Origin: DAIDKA01 sp036489445
Lineage (GTDB): Bacteria; Pseudomonadota; Gammaproteobacteria; Steroidobacterales; Steroidobacteraceae
Reading direction: 5' to 3'
Length of the DNA: 42,811 nt
NCBI GenBank assembly: GCA_036489445.1
Contig: DASXFV010000008.1
Coordinates: 1 to 42,811 of the forward strand
The translations under genes and the position numbers were made by a program. Of the stretch, positions 23,205-33,907 are shown piece by piece (positions within the stretch are counted from its first letter, which is position 1; every line of letters starts with the position of its first letter). The notes under the pieces were generated by a model, which did not search any database, was not told the origin of the DNA, and saw nothing but the letters and a program-made list of their open reading frames with translations.

Positions 23205-23211
23205 CCTCCTT
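23205..23211 (-). promoter_or_regulatory. Strong Shine-Dalgarno that sets the rsfS TTG start
   Basis: AAGGAGG on the minus strand lies 9 nt before TTG 23195 and just after the nadD unit. It is close to a perfect anti-16S match and is the reason the TTG is preferred over the ATG six bases further on. Confidence 0.6.
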
Positions 23212-23219
23212 ACAAGAGC

Positions 23220-23864
23220 TCAGCGTTCACGCTGAGCATAACACCCGGTCTCCAGGATTATTCTGCGCACCGGGTCCGGAACCAGATATCGCGGATCGCG
23301 CCCCGCCTCGATCAGCTGGCGCAGTTCCGTGGATGAAATCTCAAGCTGCGTGGGAACGTGCACATAGACATTGCCGGCGAGGCGCGTATGCAGATCGCGC
23401 ACGCTGCCGGTACCGCGATCCACCATCACCTCGCCCAGCGGACCTTGTGCCGGCGCCCGCCAGCCCGGACGGTGCACAACCACGATATGGGCCAGGTCCA
23501 GCACTTCCCGCCAGCGATGCCAGTGTGGCAATCCCAGGAAAGCGTCCATCCCCATCAGCACACACAACGACCGGTCCGGATTCTCCCGGCGCAGCTCGGT
23601 CAGGGTATCCACCGAATAGGACAGCCCGGTGCGACGCACCTCGCGGTCATCGACCACGAAACCTGCCTGGCCTGCCACCGCCGCCTGCACCATCGCCAGC
23701 CGCAGCTGCGCATTGGCGCGTGTCTCGGAGCGGTGCGGCGGACTGCCCGTGGGCAGGAAACGGACCTCCGTGAGGCGCAGTGCCTGCCACAGTTCGAATG
23801 CCGTGCGCAGGTGCCCGACATGGATCGGATCGAAAGTACCGCCAAAAATGCCGATTGGTTCCAT
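23220..23864 (-). CDS. nadD: Nicotinate-nucleotide adenylyltransferase
   Basis: NadD adenylates nicotinate mononucleotide, the step before NAD synthetase. The 214-aa product (E. coli 213) starts MEPIGIFGGTFDPIHVGHL, which contains the nucleotidyltransferase (T/H)xGH site. It ends with ISSTELRQLIEAG, the ISSTxIR phosphate loop. The ATG is complementary to 23862-23864; the longer in-frame region upstream lies inside holA and is not real. It follows holA by 13 nt and precedes rsfS, the conserved holA-nadD-rsfS-rlmH order. Confidence 0.97.
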   Translation of the reverse strand: MEPIGIFGGTFDPIHVGHLRTAFELWQALRLTEVRFLPTGSPPHRSETRANAQLRLAMVQAAVAGQAGFVVDDREVRRTGLSYSVDTLTELRRENPDRSLCVLMGMDAFLGLPHWHRWREVLDLAHIVVVHRPGWRAPAQGPLGEVMVDRGTGSVRDLHTRLAGNVYVHVPTQLEISSTELRQLIEAGRDPRYLVPDPVRRIILETGCYAQRER

Positions 23865-23877
23865 ATTGTCCTGATCT

Positions 23878-24879
23878 TCAACCCAAGGGTCGGGGCGTAG
23901 CAGCCAGCGCGCGATGACCGCACAGATCCGCCGCCAGCAGCGCCAGCTCATCCCAGGCATCCCCGCGCATACGGCCCTTGGCCATGGCGTCGGCGCGCGC
24001 GGCGCGCGCCACCAGTGTCGCGGCAGCCGCACCCATTCGGCGCCGCCGCGGTGGCGCAGCGTTGAATCCGTAACCGCCACGCGGGGGCGCCGTACCGGCT
24101 TCCGCGGCGAGCACCGCGTGCAACGCCTTGACCGCCGCCCACAGCACCAACGGCAGCTCAACCTCTTCGGCCCGCAATCCGGCCAGCACACGCAGCGCAC
24201 GCGCGGCGTCGGCCTGGGTCAGCGCACGATCCAGTTCCGCGACGTCAAAGTGAGCGCTGTTGGCGGAGCTGGTCAGCACGGCGGTCGCATCAACGCGGCC
24301 GTCGACGGCGAGCAGCGCAAGTTTCGCCAGTTCCTGCGCGGCAGCGAGCAGATTGCCCTCAGTGCGCTCCGCAAGCAGCGCCAGCGCATCCGCTGTGACG
24401 TTCAGGCCCAGCTTGCGGGCACGTGCCTGCAGCCACTCGGGGAAGGCGGCACGCGCAATCGGCCACACCGCCACGGATGCGCCATGCTCTTCCGCCGCGC
24501 GCACCCAGTCGCTACTGGCGGCTTCGCGATCCAGGCGACCTGTGAGGATGAGTACCAGAGTCTCCGCGCCTGCGGTTTCAATCACGCGCTTGAGCGTCCG
24601 TGCACCACTCACCCCCGGGCGCCCCGTGGGCAGACGCACTTCCACGATGCGCTGCCGCGCAAACAATGACAGGGAGGCGACCGACGCCAGCACTGCGTCC
24701 CAGTCTCCTCCCCTGTCCATGAAGTGCACATCGCGCTCGGCATAGCCGCTCTCACGCGCGCGCAGGCGCACCGCATCCACGGCCTCGCTGGTCAGCAGTG
24801 GATCGTCACCGGAGATCAGGTAGACGGAAAGCAGTCGCTCGCGCAGGTGCGAAACCAGCAACTCAGTTTTGACTTTCAA
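23878..24879 (-). CDS. holA: DNA polymerase III subunit delta
   Basis: The delta subunit opens the beta sliding clamp within the clamp loader. The 333-aa protein (E. coli 343) begins with TTG at 24879, giving MKVKTELLVSHLRERLLSVYLISGDDPLL, the expected N-terminus. The Rossmann-like domain I includes VYLISGDDPLL, then TLVLILTGRLD and LLAERTEGNLLAAAQELAKLALL. A Gly/Arg-rich insertion (about 276-295) precedes the C-terminal collar helices. In related genomes holA follows lptE. Here it is first gene of its run and divergent from the iminopeptidase gene, so it must use its own promoter in 24880-24962. Confidence 0.93.
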   Translation of the reverse strand: MKVKTELLVSHLRERLLSVYLISGDDPLLTSEAVDAVRLRARESGYAERDVHFMDRGGDWDAVLASVASLSLFARQRIVEVRLPTGRPGVSGARTLKRVIETAGAETLVLILTGRLDREAASSDWVRAAEEHGASVAVWPIARAAFPEWLQARARKLGLNVTADALALLAERTEGNLLAAAQELAKLALLAVDGRVDATAVLTSSANSAHFDVAELDRALTQADAARALRVLAGLRAEEVELPLVLWAAVKALHAVLAAEAGTAPPRGGYGFNAAPPRRRRMGAAAATLVARAARADAMAKGRMRGDAWDELALLAADLCGHRALAATPRPLG

Positions 24880-24962
24880 AGGCGGCTAAAGGGCGCGGGC
24901 TGGACCATAGCCTCAATGCTACCTGCGCTATATTGGGGTATCCAGCAAAACGAGCCGCAACG

Positions 24963-26117
24963 ATGATTACTGTCAAAGGCCGCCCCAAAGCTCATGGCAG
25001 TCAAAGCACCGTGACGGCTGCGGAAAAGCGCCCGTCCCAGGCGGCAAAATCGGCCAAAAAGCCACCTAAAGTGCTGGGCGGGAAGCCCGCCAATCGGCCG
25101 GCCAGCCGCGCCGCCAGGCCACCCGCGACGGCAGCTCGGCACTCCCACGCGGATCCGGCCCGCGGTCTGTATCCGCCGATCGAACCCTACAACAGCGGCC
25201 TGCTGCGCGTGTCAGCGGTCCACGAGATTTATTACGAAGAGAGCGGCAACCCTCAGGGCAAGCCGGCGATTTTCCTGCATGGCGGACCCGGCGGAGGCAC
25301 CGATCCGTCCATGCGGCAGTTCTTCGATCCGGAACGCTATCGCATCGTGCTGATCGACCAGCGCGGCTGCGGGCGCAGCCGTCCGCACGCCAGCCTGGTG
25401 GACAACACCACCTGGCACCTGGTGCTGGACATCGAAAGCGTGCGCGAACTGCTGGGCATTGATCGCTGGCTGGTGTTCGGTGGCTCCTGGGGTTCCACCC
25501 TGGCGCTGGCCTATGCGCAGGCGCATCCCGAGTGCGTCACCGAACTGGTGCTGCGTGGCATATTCATGCTGCGGCGCTGGGAACTCGACTGGTTCTATCA
25601 AGACCCGGGCGGCGCCGCGGCGCTGTACCCGGATCTGTGGGAACAATACGTCGCGCCCATTCCGGAGGCCGAACGTCACGACATGATCCGCGCATACTAC
25701 CGGCGCCTCACCAGCACCGACCCCAACGTGCTCATCGAGGCCGCCGCGGCCTGGTCAGTATGGGAAGGCGCCACGAGTTACCTGCAGCAGAACCCGGACT
25801 ACGTGGCCAAGTTCGCGGCCGACGCCGAGTACGCAGCGGCCTTTGCCCGCATCGAGTGCCATTATTTCATCAACAATGGGTTCCTGCGGCAGGATGATCA
25901 ATTGCTCGCCGACATCGAACGCATCCGGCACATACCGGCGGTGATCGTGCAGGGGCGTTACGACGTGGTATGTCCCATGCGCAGCGCCTGGGATCTGCAT
26001 CGTGCCTGGCCCGAGGCTCAGCTGCGCATCGTTGGCGATGCGGGGCACTCGGCCTTTGAAGTCGGCACCACCAACGAACTGATTGCGGCCACGGACGGTT
26101 TCGCGCGACCCGGATAG
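24963..26117 (+). CDS. pip: Proline iminopeptidase with basic N-terminal extension
   Basis: This alpha/beta-hydrolase removes N-terminal proline from peptides. The catalytic part (about 69-384) is typical of the 310-320-aa S33 family: GLYPPIEPYNSGLL start, oxyanion loop HGGPGGG (106-112), DQRGCGRS, nucleophile S175 in GGSWGSTLAL, then Asp in GRYDVVCP and His in GDAGHSAFE. Residues 1-68 are an unusual Lys/Ala/Pro/Arg-rich, probably disordered leader with no hydrophobic core, so it is not a signal peptide. ATG 24963 is chosen; an in-frame TTG at 24933 is possible. TATATT at 24929 is a weak -10. Confidence 0.92.
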   Translation: MITVKGRPKAHGSQSTVTAAEKRPSQAAKSAKKPPKVLGGKPANRPASRAARPPATAARHSHADPARGLYPPIEPYNSGLLRVSAVHEIYYEESGNPQGKPAIFLHGGPGGGTDPSMRQFFDPERYRIVLIDQRGCGRSRPHASLVDNTTWHLVLDIESVRELLGIDRWLVFGGSWGSTLALAYAQAHPECVTELVLRGIFMLRRWELDWFYQDPGGAAALYPDLWEQYVAPIPEAERHDMIRAYYRRLTSTDPNVLIEAAAAWSVWEGATSYLQQNPDYVAKFAADAEYAAAFARIECHYFINNGFLRQDDQLLADIERIRHIPAVIVQGRYDVVCPMRSAWDLHRAWPEAQLRIVGDAGHSAFEVGTTNELIAATDGFARPG

Positions 26118-26138
26118 CGCCCGACTGGCACGCGTCCG

Positions 26139-26168
26139 TTGGTAATTTCTGGTGTGTATGGGTATACT
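26139..26168 (+). promoter_or_regulatory. Promoter of the GntR-ABC operon
   Basis: TTGGTA (26139-26144) and TATACT (26163-26168) are separated by 18 bp. The -10 lies inside the palindromic operator. The expected start of transcription (26174-26180) falls at or within about six bases of the ATG at 26180, which predicts a leaderless message. Confidence 0.6.
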
Positions 26169-26180
26169 CGTACACCCATA
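26157..26180. promoter_or_regulatory. 24-bp palindromic operator, probable GntR autoregulatory site
   Basis: TATGGGT (26157-26163) and ACCCATA (26174-26180) are perfect inverted arms, with inner TAC (26165-26167) and GTA (26170-26172) also symmetric. The palindrome covers the -10 element and touches the start codon. YtrA-type GntR repressors bind comparable GTAC-containing palindromes over their own promoters, so repression of the operon by the downstream GntR protein is the natural reading. Confidence 0.65.
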
Positions 26181-26584
26181 TGGCAAGCCCCTCCATACTC
26201 CGCATCTTCACCCTGCAGCCCAATTTAGGCGTGCCGATCTATCTGCAGCTCATCCATCAGGTGCGCCGCATGGTGGCCAGCGGACAACTGACCCCCGGAA
26301 CCGAACTGCCCTCCGTGCGCGAAGTCGCCACGGAATACACGGTCAATCCCACCACGATTTCCAAGGCTTACGGCCTGCTGGAGAACGAGGGCCTGGTACA
26401 GCGGAACCGGGGCAAGCCCATGACCATTTCACCGGGCCGGCACGGCTCGGCTTCCCTGGCGCAGCGGCTCAAGCAGATCGAACCGCAAGTGGAGGCACTG
26501 GTACTTGCGGCTCGGCAGCTGGAACTCAAAGCTGCCGACCTGTGTGAATTCATCGAGAAGAAGATGGAGAAGGCCCGTGACTGA
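26180..26584 (+). CDS. GntR family regulator, YtrA subfamily
   Basis: This 134-aa protein has a winged HTH (about 10-80: GVPIYLQLIHQVRRMVASGQL, then LPSVREVATEYTVNPTTISKAY and LENEGLVQRNRGK) and a short helical C-terminal dimer segment. It has no large effector domain, which is the YtrA layout. The YtrA branch regulates adjacent ABC transporter operons, often in response to cell-envelope stress or antibiotics. ATG 26180 has no Shine-Dalgarno and lies at the predicted transcript start, so translation is probably leaderless. The 3' end overlaps the ATPase gene by 8 nt. Confidence 0.9.
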   Translation: MASPSILRIFTLQPNLGVPIYLQLIHQVRRMVASGQLTPGTELPSVREVATEYTVNPTTISKAYGLLENEGLVQRNRGKPMTISPGRHGSASLAQRLKQIEPQVEALVLAARQLELKAADLCEFIEKKMEKARD

Positions 26585-27455
26585 ACCCCTCGTGAGCACG
26601 CGCGGTCTCGGCAAGACCATCGGCAGAAAGGTCATCCTGCGGGACATTGCCCTGGAGGTGACTCCCGGCAGCATCGTCGGGATCATCGGCAAGAATGGCG
26701 CCGGCAAAACCACGCTGCTGGAGATTCTGCTGGGCTTCTCGCCTGCGAGTTCCGGTAGCGCGCAGCTGTTCGGCCATGACAGCTTCGCTCTGCCCGCAAC
26801 CATCAAGGGCCGGATCGGGTTCGTGCCACAGCAGGATGAGCTGATCAACCTGCTCACCGGTCAGCAGCAGCTGGCACTGGTCGCGGCGCTACACGGCCAT
26901 TGGAATGCGGCCCTGATCGAACGTCTCCGGAAAACCTGGGAGGTGCCCATGGATCGCATCATCCAGAATCTTTCCGGCGGCGAACGGCAGAAGCTCTCGA
27001 CACTGACAGCGCTTGGACATGAGCCGGAACTGCTGGTGCTGGACGAACCTGTTGCCAGCCTTGATCCCATCTCGCGACGGCGCTTTTTGCGAGAGATGAT
27101 CGAGATTACCGCTGAGCGCACGCGCACGGTACTGTTCTCCACGCACATCATCTCGGACCTCGAACGCGTGGCCGACCAGATCTGGATCCTGCGTGATGGG
27201 GCCATCGCGTGGGCGGGTCCGCTGGACTCACTGCAGGAATCCGTCGTGCGGCTCAGTGTCAACGCGCGGCGGTCGCTGCCGTCGGTACTGCCCCTGGCTG
27301 GCTGCCTTTCGCAACGTGTTGCGGGTGAGCGAGCCAGCGCCGTGGTAACGCAGTGGACCGGACAGCGCCTCGCGCAGCTGCAGGAAACTCTCGACGCCGA
27401 GATCGCCGTGGAACCGCTCGGCCTGGAAGACATTTTCGTAGAGCTGCATTCGTGA
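26577..27455 (+). CDS. ABC transporter ATP-binding protein (YtrB-like)
   Basis: This 292-aa ATPase has Walker A GKNGAGKTT (38-46), Q-loop FVPQQDE, signature NLSGGERQKLS, Walker B LLVLDEPVASLD and switch His in LFSTHIISD. The C-terminal 70 residues form a small extra domain common in ABC-2 exporter ATPases. The start is GTG 26577 behind GGAGAAGG, overlapping the GntR gene. A longer in-frame extension from 26505 runs inside gntR and is rejected. The stop overlaps the permease GTG (GTGA). The context suggests an export or envelope-protection system. Confidence 0.92.
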   Translation: MTEPLVSTRGLGKTIGRKVILRDIALEVTPGSIVGIIGKNGAGKTTLLEILLGFSPASSGSAQLFGHDSFALPATIKGRIGFVPQQDELINLLTGQQQLALVAALHGHWNAALIERLRKTWEVPMDRIIQNLSGGERQKLSTLTALGHEPELLVLDEPVASLDPISRRRFLREMIEITAERTRTVLFSTHIISDLERVADQIWILRDGAIAWAGPLDSLQESVVRLSVNARRSLPSVLPLAGCLSQRVAGERASAVVTQWTGQRLAQLQETLDAEIAVEPLGLEDIFVELHS

Positions 27456-28822
27456 AGGGAATAGGTCAAACCATTCTGCTGTTGTTCTGCTGGAGCGCCG
27501 TGACGCGCTGGCTGCTGGCCATCGGCGTCGTCCTGACCGGGGTTGGGCTCTGCGCCCGCGGCAGCGCCTGGCATCCCGTAGCCCAGCCAATTTTTGTGGT
27601 CATCGCGATCTTCGGTGTCATTACCGCGGTCATCTCACCGGTCCTGGTGGGCGCGATTGTTTTCCGCTCGCTGTCCGCACCGCGCGCCATGCAGTTGATC
27701 CGCTACGGCCGGCTCAAACTGTTTCTTGCCGCCATGAGCACCCAGGTGTTGCTGGCGGTGTTCATCGGCGGAGTGGCTGCCGTCACGGCAGCCACGGGAT
27801 CCGGCTTTGCGGCAATGTTCGCAGCCACGTTTGCACTCCTGACTTTGCAGTTCATCGGCTATTACCTGGCTTCGCAGGGCCGCTTCGGCGGCTTCTGGCT
27901 CCTGACCTGGGCCTTGTGGCCGCAGCTGATCAGGGCGGGGTTCCAGTACTGGCACCTGCGCGAACTGCTCGCCTCAACGGCCGGGTTGAGTGCAATTGTA
28001 GTCATCAGTGTGCTGACATGGCTTGCCCTCGCCCTCAGCTATCTCACGGCACGGGACATTGCGGTGCCCCATTGGAACAACATCGGCGTGGGGACGCGGC
28101 AGCGTTCCGAATCCACGCTGCAGAACCGCAAGGCCCAGCCGGAGCGCCGTTATACCCGCCGCGAAGCCATCCTTACGGTTCTAACCGGCGGTCGCCGGCA
28201 ACAGCGCGTCCTGATCGGGATGATCATGGCACTGGTCGTTATCCTGCTGGTGGCGGTGACGATGAGATCCCGCCTCCCACGGGGCGCCGGCTACCCCCTG
28301 GTGGGTCTGATCTGCATGATGGCGGGCCCGCTCGCCGGGAGTGTCGCCGGCGTAATGGCGAAATGCGCGAAACCTCTCTGGCTCCAATCAGGATTGGGAC
28401 GCATTGAGCTGTTCGCGGTGCTCGAAGCACGCAGCTGGCGTGTCGTGCTCTGCACATCAGTATTCTGCGGGGCGTTGGCGGCCGGATGGTTGGTCCTCAG
28501 TGCGGGACCCTCGCCGTTACCAGCGTGGAGCGTGGGCGTCCTGGTGACTCCCCTTGCCTCCGGCGCCATGTTCATTTATGCGCAGCTGCAATTCGTCAGA
28601 GGCCTACGGGTCGTGGACATCCTGCTGATGGCGCTGGCGATTGGCCTCTGGATGATCGAATGCTTCAGTGTGATGGTCGGCGCGGATTCGTCCGTGGTGA
28701 CGGCTTTGTTGGCCGCACAAATCATTCTCGTGCCGCTGTTGCGGGTCCTGGCGCTGCGACGCTGGGAGAATATCGACTGGTTGATCCATAAGGGCGCGCG
28801 CAACCCTTGGGGACTGACTTAG
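27452..28822 (+). CDS. ABC-2 type permease-like membrane protein, about 12 helices
   Basis: This 456-aa very hydrophobic protein is coupled to the ATPase by a GTGA overlap. I count about six membrane segments in residues 10-210, a basic cytoplasmic linker (about 211-250, rich in Arg/Gln/Glu, including RRYTRREAI), and about six more up to 445. The two-half layout suggests fusion or duplication of a six-helix permease, which would form a complete channel in one chain. I do not recognise the exact family, and the substrate is unknown. It ends with a 4-nt overlap on the oppositely oriented HExxH gene. Confidence 0.8.
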   Translation: MKGIGQTILLLFCWSAVTRWLLAIGVVLTGVGLCARGSAWHPVAQPIFVVIAIFGVITAVISPVLVGAIVFRSLSAPRAMQLIRYGRLKLFLAAMSTQVLLAVFIGGVAAVTAATGSGFAAMFAATFALLTLQFIGYYLASQGRFGGFWLLTWALWPQLIRAGFQYWHLRELLASTAGLSAIVVISVLTWLALALSYLTARDIAVPHWNNIGVGTRQRSESTLQNRKAQPERRYTRREAILTVLTGGRRQQRVLIGMIMALVVILLVAVTMRSRLPRGAGYPLVGLICMMAGPLAGSVAGVMAKCAKPLWLQSGLGRIELFAVLEARSWRVVLCTSVFCGALAAGWLVLSAGPSPLPAWSVGVLVTPLASGAMFIYAQLQFVRGLRVVDILLMALAIGLWMIECFSVMVGADSSVVTALLAAQIILVPLLRVLALRRWENIDWLIHKGARNPWGLT

Positions 28823-29301
28823 CAGCGCAGCTCACCGGTTAGCGACCCGTCGGCCCGAATGACCCCGTGCGTGTGCAGCCATTGCTGCGCATCCGTCGCA
28901 TCGCCCTCGAACCAGGCGCGGGCGGTACCCAAACGGAAGCTGTAGCCCCACTCATCCATATCCTGCATCAACCGATCGCGCCCCACCCCCGGCAGTGCGT
29001 CGGCGAGCAGGATCTGCAGGAAGCACACCGCGGTCTCCTCGGGATCTTCACCCACTGCATCACGGTCCAGATCGGCGCGGCGCTCAGGTGTCATGCAGAC
29101 ATAGTGACTGGCTTCATGCAGCACGGAGTGGACCGGGGTATCCAGCCTGGCGTACAGGACGTCGCCCTTGAGGCCGGCCTCGCTGTCACCCCAATAGGAA
29201 CCGGGGATGTCCTCATGCGGCGCCACCAGCGTCAACGTCAGGCCGTAATGGTGCAGCAGCAACGCCAGCTCGACACGATCCACTGTGGCCAGCCGGAGCA
29301 T
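28819..29301 (-). CDS. Putative zinc metallopeptidase-like protein (HExxH)
   Basis: This 160-aa soluble protein is not assigned to a named family by me. It has a clear HExxH zinc motif, LHEASHYV, with H62, E63 and H66. About 25 residues later it has GEDPEETAVCFLQILLAD, where E89 or E90 fits the third ligand in the E-x-x-A pattern of ImmA/IrrE-like zincins. There is no signal peptide and no HTH domain. It starts 21 nt downstream of lptE on the same strand, so it is probably the last gene of the leuS-lptE unit. Peptidase activity is inference from the motif. Confidence 0.65.
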   Translation of the reverse strand: MLRLATVDRVELALLLHHYGLTLTLVAPHEDIPGSYWGDSEAGLKGDVLYARLDTPVHSVLHEASHYVCMTPERRADLDRDAVGEDPEETAVCFLQILLADALPGVGRDRLMQDMDEWGYSFRLGTARAWFEGDATDAQQWLHTHGVIRADGSLTGELRC

Positions 29302-29322
29302 TCTAAGGTGGGCTTGGAATGC

Positions 29323-29815
29323 CTAGAGACTCGACAGGCGTCGCATGACGACATCGACCAGATCATGTGCGAGTGCCGCCTGCAGGATGGCTTCCTCGTT
29401 TTCCTTGGCCAGCAGCTCGGTCACCGCGAAACTGTACTCACGCGTCGTCGCCACTTCCTGCGGCGGCAGCAGCTCCTTGTCGCCCGCCGTGACGGAGAAC
29501 CGCACCGTATAGGTCAGCTCGTACTCGCGCGGCAGATTATCCGGTGACACGGACAGGATGCGCTGGGTGTGTTTGTCATCCAGCACATGCACCGTTGCGG
29601 TGGCAGCCTTGGAGTCCTCGGTGAGTTCCACACCGTTGACCAGCAGTGCATTGCGCAAGCCCTGCACGAAGTCGCTTTGCCGGTCGCTGGCCTCCACGTA
29701 TGAGTGTTTGAATTGTGGTGGCAACGGGGAGCGGCCCTGAAGATGGAAGCCGCAGCCGGTCAGGCCCAGGACTGCACCCAGGATCAAGGCAAACGCTGCG
29801 CGTCCGATGCGTCTT

Positions 29816-29826
<11 letters not shown>
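29323..29826 (-). CDS. lptE: LPS-assembly lipoprotein LptE
   Basis: LptE is the outer-membrane lipoprotein that plugs the LptD barrel and helps insert lipopolysaccharide. The 167-aa product has a lipoprotein signal with lipobox LTGC (C25 lipidated), then GFHLQGRSPLPP, the conserved start of mature LptE, and the later pattern YELTYTVRFSV. The start is TTG at 29826 or 29823; no ATG exists before the signal. It overlaps the leuS stop by 11 nt. The usual downstream neighbour holA is displaced about 4.5 kb by the peptidase/ABC block. Confidence 0.92.
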
Positions 29827-32437
<2,611 letters not shown>

Positions 32438-32443
32438 GACGGG

Positions 32444-33907
32444 TCAGTTCAAACGCAGTGGCACGAAGATCTGCTGGTCCATGCGCTGAATCAGCAGGGC
32501 GACACTCTTGTTGGCGGTCTTCGCCGCGGCCACCAGTTCCTGAGTGTTGCGCACGCTCTTGCCATTGACACCGAGGATGATGTCTCCCGGCTGCACGCCG
32601 GCCGCCTGCGCAGGACCTGTGACGTTCTCCACCACCAGCGTGCCGTCGGTCTGTGCCTGCTCCTTCTCATCCCCGGTCAGCAAGCGCACGGTGAGTCCGA
32701 AGCGTTCAGCCTGGCCACTGGCCGGCCCCTTGGCAGGCTTGGTGGTGGCCTTGTCCTGGTCATCCGTGGCCAGGGCAATCTTCACGGTCATGTCCTGGGA
32801 TTTGCCACTGCGCCACACCGTCAGGCGCGCCTCGCTGCCGGGATGCATGTTGGAAATGCTCAGGGACAGTTCCCCGTAGTGATCAATGGGCTGGCCATTG
32901 ACGGCCAGGATGACGTCACCGGGCTTGATGCCGGCCTTCTCCGCAGGGCCACCTGGATCTACCTTGCCCACCAGCGCGCCACGCGGACGGCCCAGACCAA
33001 AGGACTCGGCGAAAGCCGCGTTCACATCCTGGATGGAGACACCGATGCGGCCGCGCACGACGTGTCCGGTCTTGATGAGCTGGTTCTCGACATTGACGGC
33101 GATGTCGATCGGTATCGCGAACGACAGGCCCATGTAGCTGCCGGTCTGGCTGTAGATCTGTGAGTTGATCCCGACCACTTCGCCACGGGTGTTGAACAAA
33201 GGACCGCCGGAGTTGCCCGGGTTCACCGCGACGTCGGTCTGGATGAAGGGTACGTAATTGTTGCCCTCACCACTGAGCGAGCGGGCCGTGGCGCTGACGA
33301 TGCCGGCCGTGGCGGTGTTGTCGAAATTGAACGGCGAACCGATGGCCACCACCCACTGTCCAGGCTTCAGCAAGCGCGGGTCCCCGATCTTCACCACCGG
33401 CAGATTCTGTGCATCGATCTTGATGACCGCGATATCGGTGCGCTCGTCCTGGCCGACGACCTTCGCCTGGAACTCACGCCGGTCGGTCAGCTTCACGGTC
33501 ACGGTCTGCGCCGAGGACACCACGTGGGCATTGGTCAGGATGTAGCCATCGGGGCTGACAATGAAACCGGAACCCGTGCCGTGTGCGGGCGGAGCATTGC
33601 GCGGCTGGCCGCCACCGCCGTCCTGGTTGGGAATGCCAAAGCGGCGGAAGAAGTCATTCAGCGGATCATCCGCCTCCGGGCCGCCGCGGCCACTGGCCTG
33701 CGGCCGCTCGACGACTTCCACGTTCACGACCGCAGGGCCGTAGCGTTCCACCAGTGCCGAAAAATCCGGCATGGTGACCGCAGGCAGCGGTTCAGCGGCT
33801 CGCCCCGGAGTGGCTGCTTGTGCGATGGACATTCCCGGGATCAAACCGGTGGTCACCATGGCGATCACTGCGAAAACTGCCCCGCGGGCCGACCGTGAAA
33901 AGGTCAT
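32444..33907 (-). CDS. degP: Do-family periplasmic serine protease (DegP/MucD-like)
   Basis: This 487-aa HtrA protease/chaperone degrades or refolds damaged envelope proteins. It has a signal peptide (about 1-32), catalytic triad H128 (TNAHVV), D158 (RTDIAVIKI) and S233 (NPGNSGGPLF), a Gly/Pro-rich LA-loop region (68-110) and two PDZ domains (about 265-360 and 390-485). Length and two PDZs fit DegP, MucD or DegQ; I cannot separate them by eye. It sits between lnt and leuS, 6 nt before leuS. ATG is complementary to 33905-33907. No clear sigma-E promoter is seen in the 56-nt gap. Confidence 0.94.
   Translation of the reverse strand: MTFSRSARGAVFAVIAMVTTGLIPGMSIAQAATPGRAAEPLPAVTMPDFSALVERYGPAVVNVEVVERPQASGRGGPEADDPLNDFFRRFGIPNQDGGGGQPRNAPPAHGTGSGFIVSPDGYILTNAHVVSSAQTVTVKLTDRREFQAKVVGQDERTDIAVIKIDAQNLPVVKIGDPRLLKPGQWVVAIGSPFNFDNTATAGIVSATARSLSGEGNNYVPFIQTDVAVNPGNSGGPLFNTRGEVVGINSQIYSQTGSYMGLSFAIPIDIAVNVENQLIKTGHVVRGRIGVSIQDVNAAFAESFGLGRPRGALVGKVDPGGPAEKAGIKPGDVILAVNGQPIDHYGELSLSISNMHPGSEARLTVWRSGKSQDMTVKIALATDDQDKATTKPAKGPASGQAERFGLTVRLLTGDEKEQAQTDGTLVVENVTGPAQAAGVQPGDIILGVNGKSVRNTQELVAAAKTANKSVALLIQRMDQQIFVPLRLN

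Noticed and set aside
23865..24197. Extended N-terminus of NadD
   Set aside because: The extension overlaps holA coding sequence, is Cys/Trp/Arg-rich and precedes the true MEPIGIFGGTFDP start.
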